A stretch of 64,000 bases of DNA from contig NZ_LGUR01000048.1 of the NCBI RefSeq assembly GCF_001270495.1, positions 75,654 through 139,653 of the forward strand, given 5' to 3'. The stretch comes from Streptomyces viridochromogenes (GTDB taxonomy: Bacteria; Actinomycetota; Actinomycetes; Streptomycetales; Streptomycetaceae). The notes under the pieces were generated by a model. The model was given only the letters and a program-made list of their open reading frames with translations. It made no database searches and was not told where the DNA came from. Each line of letters starts with the position of its first letter. Position 1 is the stretch's first letter. The position numbers and the translations under genes are program-made. Positions 17,644 through 25,639 of this stretch are shown in pieces.

Positions 17644-19200
17644 TCAGATCCAGGTGAGGCGCCAGAGCCGGAACACACCGGTTCCGTCCGAGAGGTACTG
17701 GCCGCCGCCGACCTCCTCGCTGGCGACGACGTACTCCTTGGCCTGCCACAGCGGGATCACCGGGACGTCGCGGGCGACGGCCTCCTGGAGCAGGCGGAAG
17801 TCCTTCGTGGCCTCGCTGCGGTCGGCGTACTGCTGGCTGGCCGTGATCAGCTGGTCCACGGCCTTGTCGCTGTACCCGGTGTTCATGGTGCCCTTGGTGC
17901 CGACGAGCGGGCCGCCGTAGGTGTCCGGATCGGGGAAGTCGGCGACCCAGCCGACGGCGTACGCGTCGAGCCTGCCGCTCGCCCAGCGCTTTTGGAAGTC
18001 GGTCCACTCGTAGCCCTTGAGCGTCACCTTGAACAGGCCGCTCGCCTCCAGTTGCCGCTTGATCTCCGCGGCCTCCTCGGCTCCGGCGCCGCGGCCCGTG
18101 GCATAGCCGTAGGTGAAGCGGACGGGCAGACTCACGCCGGCCTCGGTAAGCAGGGCGCGCGCCTTGGCGGTGCTCAGCTCGGGATAGGTGTCGAAGAACG
18201 ACGTCGTGTGGCCGGTGATCCCCGTCGGGATCAGCGAGAACAGCGGGTCGACGGTCCCCTTGTACACCGTCGCCGCCAGCCGCTCGCGGTCGATCAGCCA
18301 GGCCATGGCCTGCCGGACCCGGACGTCGTGCAGCGGCGAGCCCTTGCGGGTGTTGAAGTAGAGGTTGCGGATCTCGGAGCTGTCGGCCTCGGAGACACGC
18401 TGGCCCGGGTCGGCGGCGTTCAGTCCGGCCAGCACCTCCGGCGGCAGCGTGCGGGTGGCGACGTCGATCCGCTTCGCCTTCCAGGCGCTGCCGAGGGCGT
18501 CCGCGTCGGTGTAGTAACGCAGTTCGACGGGGCGGCCGGTTCCCTTGAGGGCGCCCTTGTAGTGCGCGTTGGGGCTGAGGACGGCGTCCTTGTCCTTCGT
18601 GTACGAAGTCAGCGTGTACGGGCCGGTGCCGTCGACAGCGTTGTCCTTGCGCAGCGCGCCGGGCGGGTACTTCTCGCGGTCGACGATGGCGCCCGCCCCG
18701 GTGGCCACCTTGAGCGGGAACGTGGCGTCCGGCGACGACAGCCGGAAGGTGACCGTACGCCCGCTCGCGTTCACCGAGCCGAGGGTGCTCAGCAGGGAGG
18801 ACGGGCCGACGTCCGACTTGATCCGCTTGACGCGGTCGAAGGAGTACTTGACGTCCTGCGCGGTCATGGCTCGCCCGCTCGGGAAGGTGAGGCCCTCGCG
18901 CAGTTCGCAGCGGTAGGTCTCCAGGTCGGTGCCGACGAAGGCACAGCTCTCGGCCGCGTCCGGCACGGGCGCGACGCCGCCCGGCTCAAAGGTCAGCAGT
19001 GACTGGAAGACGTTGTTGAACAGCGCCCAGGAGCCGGCGTCATAGGCGCCGGCCGGATCGAGCGAGGTGACGGCGTCCGTCGTGCCGACCGTGATGGTCC
19101 TGTTCTCGTCCTGCTGCGACGGCAGCAACTGCCAGCCGCCTACTCCCACGGCCGCCAGCACGAGCAGCGTCGCGAGAATCCGCATGCGAATCGAACGCAT
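17644..19200 (-). CDS. ABC transporter substrate-binding protein (peptide/opine/nickel, SBP_bac_5)
   Basis: 518 residues from the ATG at 19200, chosen because GGGAGAGGG precedes it and a hydrophobic segment follows (MRILATLLVLAAVGVGGWQLL). There is no lipobox Cys, so the protein is probably held by an uncleaved anchor. Family segments are visible: TVGTTDAVTSLDPAGAYD, DAAESCAF, LREGLTFPSGRAMTAQDVKYSF, VRQAMAWLIDRERLA and YAVGWVADFPDPDTYGGPL. It binds oligopeptides or similar solutes outside the membrane. No permease or ATPase gene is adjacent, so it is an orphan or a signalling/scavenging receptor. Confidence 0.85.
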   Translation of the reverse strand: MRSIRMRILATLLVLAAVGVGGWQLLPSQQDENRTITVGTTDAVTSLDPAGAYDAGSWALFNNVFQSLLTFEPGGVAPVPDAAESCAFVGTDLETYRCELREGLTFPSGRAMTAQDVKYSFDRVKRIKSDVGPSSLLSTLGSVNASGRTVTFRLSSPDATFPLKVATGAGAIVDREKYPPGALRKDNAVDGTGPYTLTSYTKDKDAVLSPNAHYKGALKGTGRPVELRYYTDADALGSAWKAKRIDVATRTLPPEVLAGLNAADPGQRVSEADSSEIRNLYFNTRKGSPLHDVRVRQAMAWLIDRERLAATVYKGTVDPLFSLIPTGITGHTTSFFDTYPELSTAKARALLTEAGVSLPVRFTYGYATGRGAGAEEAAEIKRQLEASGLFKVTLKGYEWTDFQKRWASGRLDAYAVGWVADFPDPDTYGGPLVGTKGTMNTGYSDKAVDQLITASQQYADRSEATKDFRLLQEAVARDVPVIPLWQAKEYVVASEEVGGGQYLSDGTGVFRLWRLTWI

Positions 19201-19379
19201 GGGTGTGCCCTCTCCCCGGCCCTCCGCGGGCCCCACATGAGCAGTGAATTCGAGCCACTCCCCTAAGTGGCGCGCACACCTAATCACACGTGTTTCATCA
19301 GGGGGAAGGGCTTTCTGGTGACATGGGAAAGAACTTACCTACGGGTGTTTCCGGCGGGTTTCACAGGCTGTTCAAAGCC

Positions 19380-20816
19380 TCAGGCCTGACGGGACGCCAG
19401 CTCGATCACCGTGATGTCCGACGGGGCACCCACGCGCGTGGGCGGCCCCCAGGCGCCCGCGCCCCGGCTGACGTACAGCTGGGTGTCGCCGTAGCGGTCC
19501 AGGCCGGCCACCGTCGGGTTCGCCATGCCCGCGAGGAGGTTGCCCGGCCAGAGCTGGCCACCGTGGGTGTGGCCGGAGAGCTGGAGGTCGACGCCGTGGT
19601 CGACGGCGTCGTGGATCTGCACCGGCTGATGGGCGAGGAGCACGCACGCGCGTGCCCTGTCCCGGTCGCCGAGGGCCTTGGCGAAGTCGGGGCCCTGGCC
19701 CTCGCTCTCGCCCGCGATGTCGTTGACACCGGCCAGGTCGAAGTGGGGCATCTCGGTCCGGGCGTTCTCCAGCGGGCGCAGGCCCAGGCGGCGTACCTCG
19801 TCGACCCACTGCTCGGCGCCCGAGAAGTACTCGTGGTTGCCGGTGACGAAGAACGCTCCGTGTCTCGCCCGGAGCCCGGCGAGCGGGGCCGCCGCCGGGC
19901 CGAGGTCCTTCACGCTGCCGTCGACCAGGTCGCCGACCACCGCGATGAGGTCGGGCTGGGTGCCGTTGATGGCGTCGACGACCTTCTGCGCGAAGCCGCG
20001 GCCCAGGACCGGGCCCAGATGGACGTCGCTCACGACCGCGATGCGGTAGCCGTGCGCCGCGCGCGGGAGCTTGGCCAGCGGGACGGTGACCCGCTTCACC
20101 TTCGGGCCTCTGACGACGCCGTAGGTGCCGTACCCGACGGTCCCGACGGCGGCCGCGGCAGCGGCGCCGGCGACGACCCGGGAGACGAAGAGGCGGCGGG
20201 TGGGGGTGGCGAGGGGGCGGGAGGCAAGGGGGTGGGAGGGGTCGGCGGAGCCAGGGGCGGATGCCGGGTCGGGGTCGGTCGCGGACCCGGAGGACGAGTC
20301 GGTCCCGGGGGCCGGGAGGGGGTCGGCGGTGAGCGCCGAGGCCGAGCCGGCGGTGGACGCCGACACGGTCGTGGACGCCGAGATCGAGCCCGCCTTGGGC
20401 GTCGAGGCCGGGACGGTCGTTGGCGCCGCTGTCACACCCGCCGTCACTTCCGCCGGTGCCGCCTCCGGCTGTCGTACGGCCTCCCCGGTGCGCGCCCGCC
20501 GCTCGAGCCACCGTCTCAGCAGGGGCCGTACGGCCTCGCCCGCCAGCACGCCCAGGATCAGGTACATCGACAGGGCCAGCCACATGAAGCCCGGCCAGGC
20601 GAGGACCTGCTGGAGCCAGAAGGGCGCGCCCGAGCGCTCGGCGACGAGGGCACCCACCGTCAGGGCCCAGCCACCGGCGATCACCACCACGCCGACGCGG
20701 CGCACGAACCCGGGGCCACGGGTCGTGTCACGGAACAGACGGCGCCACAGCCACCAGTTACCCGCCACCAGAACGGACACCACGAGCAGTGCGACAAGCG
20801 CGAAGACGATGACCAC
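19380..20816 (-). CDS. Membrane-anchored calcineurin-like metallophosphoesterase
   Basis: 478 residues from a GTG start. The N-terminal ~100 residues hold three hydrophobic helices. A long Ala/Ser/Thr/Pro-rich low-complexity linker (about 110-205) follows, then a further hydrophobic segment (LFVSRVVAGAAAAAAVGTVG). The C-terminal phosphoesterase domain has the full metal-binding set: VVSDVHLG, VVGDLVDG, TGNHEYF, LLAHQPVQI and LSGHTHGGQLWP. This resembles YkuE/YaeI-type enzymes acting on lipid-linked phosphates. It lies 57 nt downstream of the SCO4848-family gene on the same strand. Confidence 0.9.
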   Translation of the reverse strand: MVIVFALVALLVVSVLVAGNWWLWRRLFRDTTRGPGFVRRVGVVVIAGGWALTVGALVAERSGAPFWLQQVLAWPGFMWLALSMYLILGVLAGEAVRPLLRRWLERRARTGEAVRQPEAAPAEVTAGVTAAPTTVPASTPKAGSISASTTVSASTAGSASALTADPLPAPGTDSSSGSATDPDPASAPGSADPSHPLASRPLATPTRRLFVSRVVAGAAAAAAVGTVGYGTYGVVRGPKVKRVTVPLAKLPRAAHGYRIAVVSDVHLGPVLGRGFAQKVVDAINGTQPDLIAVVGDLVDGSVKDLGPAAAPLAGLRARHGAFFVTGNHEYFSGAEQWVDEVRRLGLRPLENARTEMPHFDLAGVNDIAGESEGQGPDFAKALGDRDRARACVLLAHQPVQIHDAVDHGVDLQLSGHTHGGQLWPGNLLAGMANPTVAGLDRYGDTQLYVSRGAGAWGPPTRVGAPSDITVIELASRQA

Positions 20817-20873
20817 GCCGACGTTCCCTTTCCCTTGCGTGACGAGTGAACGTCCCGCGACCTGGCCGAGTTC

Positions 20874-21113
20874 CTATGACGTCCGGCGCAGTGCGCGTAC
20901 TCCACGCAACCCGATGACCCCGACGACCGTCCCCAATACGAAGGAGACGACAGCGAGCACCAGGTGCACCCAGAAGTACGCCGTCGGGTGACCGTCGTCG
21001 AACGCGAGCCCGCTGCTGTCCTTGATCAGGTTTTTGACGAAAGTGGCCCAGATGACCCAGCTCCACACCCCGAAGGCGAGCAGGAACCAGGAGACGGGGC
21101 GGCTGAGCTTCAC
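20874..21113 (-). CDS. SCO4848-family small membrane protein
   Basis: 79 residues from a GTG at 21113 (AAAGG lies upstream). Two transmembrane helices: PVSWFLLAFGVWSWVIWATF and about 46-66 (VHLVLAVVSFVLGTVVGVIG). The short loop carries KNLIKDSSGLAFDDGHPTAY. It ends in RGVRALRRTS. This matches, from memory, a small conserved actinobacterial protein of unknown function named after S. coelicolor SCO4848, which also sits next to a DD-carboxypeptidase gene. Confidence 0.82.
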   Translation of the reverse strand: MKLSRPVSWFLLAFGVWSWVIWATFVKNLIKDSSGLAFDDGHPTAYFWVHLVLAVVSFVLGTVVGVIGLRGVRALRRTS

Positions 21114-21285
21114 AAGAACTGACCTTTCATCGCAGCGCTGGGCACCCGCAGTCGGCCGGGGGTCCGGGGAGTGTCCCCCGGATGGGCACAGCATGCGTTC
21201 AGTATCACCGTCCCGGGTCCGGCCCTCCGAGCGGGGTGGGGGCAGAAACGGGACTTCCATGGGAACGGCATGTACGTTCTCGCTC

Positions 21286-22572
21286 GTGCCCGCACCCAAG
21301 AAGACCGCCAGGCGTGCCCTGCTGGTCACTTCCGCCGTCGTGTCGTCCCTCGCGCTGGCCGCGCCCGTCTCCTACGCGGCCCCCAAGCCGTCACCGAGTA
21401 CGACCCCGTCGGCCACTCCGCCGGCGAACATGTCGACCGTGGGCGGCGAGCGGCTGGGGCAGCCCGGCACGCAGGTGAACCTCGCGGGCGGCGTCCCCGT
21501 GCTGCCCAAGGACCTGACGGCGCGCTCCTGGGTCGTCGCCGACGCCGAGTCCGGCGATGTGCTCGCCGCGCACAACGCGCACTGGCGGCTGCCGCCCGCG
21601 AGCACCATGAAGATGCTGTTCGCCGACACGGTGCTGCCGAGGTTCCCCAAGACCACGAAGCACAAGGTCGTCCCGTCCGACCTGGCGGACATCGGGTCCG
21701 GCTCCAGCCTGGTCGGGATAAAGGAGGGCGAGACCTACTCCGTCCACGACCTGTGGCTCGGGGTCTTCCTGCGCTCGGGCAACGACGCCGTGCACGTGCT
21801 GTCGAAGATGAACGGCGGGATCGACAAGACCGTCAAGGAGATGAACGAGCACGCCGAGGAGCTCCAGGCCCTCGACACGAACGCGGTGTCGCCCGACGGC
21901 TACGACGCTCCCCGCCAGGTCTCGTCGGCGTACGACCTGACGCTGATCGCCCGTTCCGGGCTCCAGAAGAAGGACTTCCGCGAGTACTGCTCGACCGTCA
22001 CCGCCAAGTTCCCGGGCCAGACGACGAAGAACAAGAAGGGCAAGTCGGTCCGCGAGTCCTTCGAGATCCAGAACACCAACCGGCTGCTGGCGGGCGACAG
22101 CGACGTCCCCGTCTACCAGGGCATCGCGGGCGTCAAGAACGGCAACACCACCAACGCCGGTGCCACCTTCACGGGCGTCGCCGAGCGGGGCGGCAAGGTG
22201 CTGCTCGTCACCGTCATGAACCCGGAGAAGAGCGAGCACAACGAGGTCTACAAGGAGACCGCGCGGCTCTTCGACTGGGGCTTCCAGGCGGCCGGCAAGG
22301 TGCAGCCGGTGGGTGAGCTGGTGGCGCCGAGGAGCGCGACGCAGGCCAGCGCCCAGCCGGGTGCGAACGACGCCGGGGAGGCCGGTGGCGCCGGGGACGC
22401 GGAGAAGTCCTCGAAGCCTGCGGTGGGTGCCTCGGCCGCGGGCGGTTCGAGCGGCATGGGGACCGCGCTCGGGATCGCCGGCGGGCTGCTGGTGCTGCTC
22501 GCGGCAGGCGCCTTCCTGATCAACCGCCGGTGGCCGCTGCCCGACCTGGTGCGCCGTCGGGGCCGTTCCTGA
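21286..22572 (+). CDS. D-alanyl-D-alanine carboxypeptidase (penicillin-binding protein, S11 family)
   Basis: About 428 residues. I choose the GTG at 21286 because a signal peptide begins here (KKTARRALLVTSAVVSSLALA). A TACGTT 8 nt upstream could be a -10 for a leaderless message. An ATG at 21259 gives nine extra residues and cannot be excluded. The family triad is visible: PASTMKML (SxxK, nucleophile Ser), RSGNDA (SxN) and VKNGNTT (KTG-like KNG). It trims the terminal D-Ala of peptidoglycan stem peptides on the outer membrane face. The C-terminus has an Ala/Gly-rich linker and one transmembrane anchor (MGTALGIAGGLLVLLAAGAFL). It overlaps the convergent YihY gene by 53 nt. Confidence 0.93.
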   Translation: MPAPKKTARRALLVTSAVVSSLALAAPVSYAAPKPSPSTTPSATPPANMSTVGGERLGQPGTQVNLAGGVPVLPKDLTARSWVVADAESGDVLAAHNAHWRLPPASTMKMLFADTVLPRFPKTTKHKVVPSDLADIGSGSSLVGIKEGETYSVHDLWLGVFLRSGNDAVHVLSKMNGGIDKTVKEMNEHAEELQALDTNAVSPDGYDAPRQVSSAYDLTLIARSGLQKKDFREYCSTVTAKFPGQTTKNKKGKSVRESFEIQNTNRLLAGDSDVPVYQGIAGVKNGNTTNAGATFTGVAERGGKVLLVTVMNPEKSEHNEVYKETARLFDWGFQAAGKVQPVGELVAPRSATQASAQPGANDAGEAGGAGDAEKSSKPAVGASAAGGSSGMGTALGIAGGLLVLLAAGAFLINRRWPLPDLVRRRGRS

Positions 22573-23527
22573 GTCCGGGTTTCCCGGGCCGGCCGGGCTC
22601 GTCCGGCCCGTCCGGCTCCCCGGACCCACCGGGCTCCTCGGACTGGTCGGGCTCACCGGACTCGTCGACGAGCTCCGACTCCTTGCCCTGCGTCGCCGTC
22701 CAGGCGGCGCAGAACACCACCAGCTTCGCGGTGAAGTTGATCCACAGCAGCAGCGCGACCGGCACGCCGAAAGCGCCGTACATGCTCTTCGTGGCCACGC
22801 CCTGCATGTAGCCGCTGAGCAGCAGCTTCAGCAGTTCGAACCCGACCGCGCCGATCAGCGCGGCCACCATCAGCCGGCGGCGCGGCGGTTCGACGCGGGG
22901 CAGCAGGGTCAGGACGTACAGCAGAAGCAGGAAGTCGGCGAGTACGGCGACGAGGAAGGCGGCGATCTGCAGCAGCACCCCGCCCCAGCCGCCCTCGTCG
23001 ATGCCGAGCTGCCGGGTGATCCAGCCGACCATGGCGGAGGCGACGGCGGAGGCCGCGAGCGTCAGGAGCACGGCGCCGCCGAAGCCGACCAGGACGCCCG
23101 CGTCCTTGGCCTTGCGCAGCACAGGGTTGCCCTCGTCCTCGGGCAGCTCCCACACCGCGCGCAGACACTCGCGCATGGAGCCGACCCAGCCGATGCCGGT
23201 GAACAGCAGGAGGGCACCGGCGATGAGGCCGACGGTGCCGGCGTTCTGGACCAGCGCGTCGATGTCGAGCTGGTCGGAGATGCCGGGCACCTGGTCGGTG
23301 AGCCTGTCCTCCAGCTTGTCCTGCTGCTCCTTGCTGAGCGTGGCGGCGGCGATCGCCGCGGCCACGGTGAGCAGCGGGAACAGCGCGACAAAACTGGTGA
23401 ACGTCATCGCGGCGGCCAACCGAGTCCACTTCACCCGGTCCATGCGCTCGTACGACCGCCACGCGTGCGTGGTCATCAGCCGGGTCACCGTGGACCCGAC
23501 GACGGGAAGTTTCTTCAGCCAGTCCAT
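22520..23527 (-). CDS. YihY/virulence factor BrkB family membrane protein
   Basis: 335 residues from the ATG at 23527. Six transmembrane helices are visible. Family features are the N-terminal WTRLAAAMTFTSFVALFPLL segment, GWVGSMRECLRAVW, and LLLWINFTAKLVVFCAAWTA near the end. The family is widespread and of unsettled function; the old name ribonuclease BN is wrong for these proteins. The ~55-residue C-terminal tail is a Gly/Pro/Glu/Asp-rich stretch with repeated GEPD/DEPG units, part of which is antisense to the 3' end of the DD-carboxypeptidase gene. Confidence 0.88.
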   Translation of the reverse strand: MDWLKKLPVVGSTVTRLMTTHAWRSYERMDRVKWTRLAAAMTFTSFVALFPLLTVAAAIAAATLSKEQQDKLEDRLTDQVPGISDQLDIDALVQNAGTVGLIAGALLLFTGIGWVGSMRECLRAVWELPEDEGNPVLRKAKDAGVLVGFGGAVLLTLAASAVASAMVGWITRQLGIDEGGWGGVLLQIAAFLVAVLADFLLLLYVLTLLPRVEPPRRRLMVAALIGAVGFELLKLLLSGYMQGVATKSMYGAFGVPVALLLWINFTAKLVVFCAAWTATQGKESELVDESGEPDQSEEPGGSGEPDGPDEPGRPGKPGLRNGPDGAPGRAAATGG

Positions 23528-24024
23528 GATCCGACTCTGCCCTCCGCGCGGAAGACCAATGTCCGAGTGCCCCAAAACCGCAGGACAGTCGCCAGCGCCA
23601 TGCCGATTCCCGCTCCGGAGACGGTGTCCGCGCGCTGGGAGGTGAGGCCGAGGCCGTAGTGGCTCACGGTGAGACACAGGAGTTGTACGGCCGCTCCGGC
23701 GACGTTCACCCCGAAGAAGACGGCGTAGGGGCGCAGGCCCCTCGGGCGGGTGTGGCGGTAGGTGCCGAGGGCGTTCCCGGCGTAGGCGACCGTGCAGCCG
23801 GCGACGAAGGAGAGGGCCTTGGCCGTGAGGGGGTCGAGGGCCGCGGGGCCGCGGAGCCAGGTGAAGAGGGCGAGGTCGACGGAGTAGGCGAGGAGGCCGA
23901 CGGCGGCGAAGCCGAGGAGTTCGCGCCGACCGCCCCACGCGCGCGTGCCGAGGGCCTCCGGTGGGCTGCGCCACGCGCGCGTGCCTACCAATTGGCCACC
24001 GCCAAGCCGTACATCGCCAGCCAC
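23515..24024 (-). CDS. GtrA family membrane protein
   Basis: About 169 residues if started at the GTG at 24024, or ~158 from a TTG at 23991; both overlap or abut the stop of the ubiA-like gene (23985), and the start is uncertain. Four transmembrane helices: LLGFAAVGLLAYSVDLALF, ALSFVAGCTVAYAGNALG, YAVFFGVNVAGAAVQLLCLT and GAGIGMALATVLRFWGTRTLVF. GtrA-type proteins help move or use polyprenyl-linked sugars; mycobacterial Rv3789, next to dprE1/dprE2, is of this type. Its place in this cluster is therefore meaningful. It also overlaps the start of the YihY gene by 13 nt. Confidence 0.8.
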   Translation of the reverse strand: MAGDVRLGGGQLVGTRAWRSPPEALGTRAWGGRRELLGFAAVGLLAYSVDLALFTWLRGPAALDPLTAKALSFVAGCTVAYAGNALGTYRHTRPRGLRPYAVFFGVNVAGAAVQLLCLTVSHYGLGLTSQRADTVSGAGIGMALATVLRFWGTRTLVFRAEGRVGSWTG

Positions 24025-24977
24025 ACCACCCCGATGACGGCGAGCGCGCGGTCGTGCAGGACGACGTCCTCGGGTTCGCCGGCGGTGCCGCGGTCGGCGA
24101 AGACGGCGTACCGCAGGATCGCGAGGATGAAGGCGACCATGGACAGCTGACGCCAGGGCAGCACGCCGGTGTGCGGGTCGCCGCCCTCCTCCAGGGCCCA
24201 CAGGCAGTACCCCAGGACGGCGACCCCGGCCGCCAACTGCCAGACGAAGCGCAGATAGCCGGTGGTGTACTCGGTGAGCAACGCGCGCGTGGCGCCCGCT
24301 TTCCCGGCCATCCGCACGGCCTCGGAGTAGCGCTTGGCCGACACCATGAACAGCGCCCCGAATCCGGTCGTGATCAGGAACCAGCGCGACAGCGGGATGC
24401 CCAGCGCGAGCCCGCCGACCATCGCCCGCATCAGGAACCCGGTCGTGACGACGGCGAGGTCGACCACCAGAACGTGCTTGAGGCTGACGCAGTACGCGAG
24501 TTGCATGCCGATGTACGCCGTGAGCAGGGCCGCGACGGCGGGTGGGGTCAGCCAGGCCGCGGCGGCCGGCGCGAGGACGGCGAGGGTGCCTCCGACGGCG
24601 TACGCGACCGGTACGGGCACCTGTCCGGCCGCGACCGGGCGGCGGCGTTTGGTGGGGTGCGCGCGGTCCGCCTCGGCGTCCCGGGCGTCGTTGATCAGGT
24701 AGACGGCGGCGGCACAGGCGGTGAAGAGGGCGAAGACCAGGCCGAGTTGGATCAGGGCGTGGGCCGAGAAGAGCCGGCCGGCGGCGGCCGGCGCGGCGAT
24801 GACCAGGATGTTCTTGACCCACTGCTTGGGGCGCGCGGTCTTGACGATGCCTTTCAACAGCGCGCCCGGGCCGCCTTTTCGGGGTGGCGGTACGGCCTGT
24901 CGCGGGGGCGTGCGCTGCGCGTGCAGCGCCGCTTCCCTGATGCGTGCGGCACTCGTCAGGGGCGCGATCTCAGCCAT
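23985..24977 (-). CDS. UbiA-family prenyltransferase, decaprenyl-phosphate phosphoribosyltransferase-like
   Basis: 330 residues with about nine hydrophobic segments. The first Asp-rich motif (YLINDARDAEADRAHPTKRRRPVA) and the RPKQWVKN segment are characteristic of the branch that joins 5-phosphoribosyl diphosphate to polyprenyl phosphate (mycobacterial Rv3806c), rather than ubiquinone or menaquinone prenylation. That reaction is the first step toward decaprenylphosphoryl-arabinose. Its ATG overlaps the PAP2 stop by 8 nt, and gtrA follows directly, so PAP2-ubiA-gtrA form one unit. Confidence 0.82.
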   Translation of the reverse strand: MAEIAPLTSAARIREAALHAQRTPPRQAVPPPRKGGPGALLKGIVKTARPKQWVKNILVIAAPAAAGRLFSAHALIQLGLVFALFTACAAAVYLINDARDAEADRAHPTKRRRPVAAGQVPVPVAYAVGGTLAVLAPAAAAWLTPPAVAALLTAYIGMQLAYCVSLKHVLVVDLAVVTTGFLMRAMVGGLALGIPLSRWFLITTGFGALFMVSAKRYSEAVRMAGKAGATRALLTEYTTGYLRFVWQLAAGVAVLGYCLWALEEGGDPHTGVLPWRQLSMVAFILAILRYAVFADRGTAGEPEDVVLHDRALAVIGVVWLAMYGLAVANW

Positions 24978-25506
24978 GGGCGACCCCCTTCCTCATCCAG
25001 CGCGCCCCGGCGCGCGCGGTGAGCGCCCCCAGTGCCACGCCCGCCGCCACGTCGGAGGGGTAGTGCACGCCGACGACCAGGCGCGACACGCACATCGCGG
25101 CGGCGAGCGGCGCGACCGCGTACGCGCCGAGCGCGCCGAAGGCGACGGCGGCAGCCGCGGCGGAGGCCGCGTGGGAGCTGGGGAAGGAGTGCCTGCCGAG
25201 GGTGCGCACCAGGGGCTGGACGTGCGCCGGGCGCGGGCGGCGAACCACCCTTTTCACCCCCATGCTGGCGAGGTGCGCACCCGCGGTGAGCGCCGTGCCG
25301 CGCAACCAGGCGCCACGTCGCCGCCCGTCCACGAGGGCCCCCGCGAGTCCCGCCGCCAGCCACAGCGTGCCGTGCTCACCCACCCGGGAAAGGGCCCGCG
25401 CGGCGGTGGCGACGTGTGGGTCGCGGCCACCGGCATACAACGCCGAAAGGATTCTGTGGTCCGCCCCTCTGAGGCTTCGTCGGTCGATGTCGTCGAGGTG
25501 GTCCAT
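24970..25506 (-). CDS. PAP2-superfamily phosphatase
   Basis: 178 residues. The three PAP2 phosphatase motifs are complete: KRVVRRPRP, SFPSSHAAS and SRLVVGVHYPSD (catalytic His residues in the second and third). Four to five hydrophobic helices surround them. In the mycobacterial DPA pathway, a phosphatase of this class (Rv3807c) is placed next to the UbiA-type enzyme and is proposed to dephosphorylate decaprenylphosphoryl-5-phosphoribose. Here the same neighbour is translationally coupled, supporting that role. It is divergent from the DprE1-like gene across 133 nt of AT-richer DNA. Confidence 0.88.
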   Translation of the reverse strand: MDHLDDIDRRSLRGADHRILSALYAGGRDPHVATAARALSRVGEHGTLWLAAGLAGALVDGRRRGAWLRGTALTAGAHLASMGVKRVVRRPRPAHVQPLVRTLGRHSFPSSHAASAAAAAVAFGALGAYAVAPLAAAMCVSRLVVGVHYPSDVAAGVALGALTARAGARWMRKGVAHG

Positions 25507-25639
25507 GTGGATTCACTGTTCACGTCGACACAGCCAGAATTACGGCAATATTGGGCGACATCCCATTAATCACCCATTTCGGGGAGAGCATGGATGTTTC
25601 ATAACTGATCGCTCACATACGGACGCTACGGTCGCCGAC

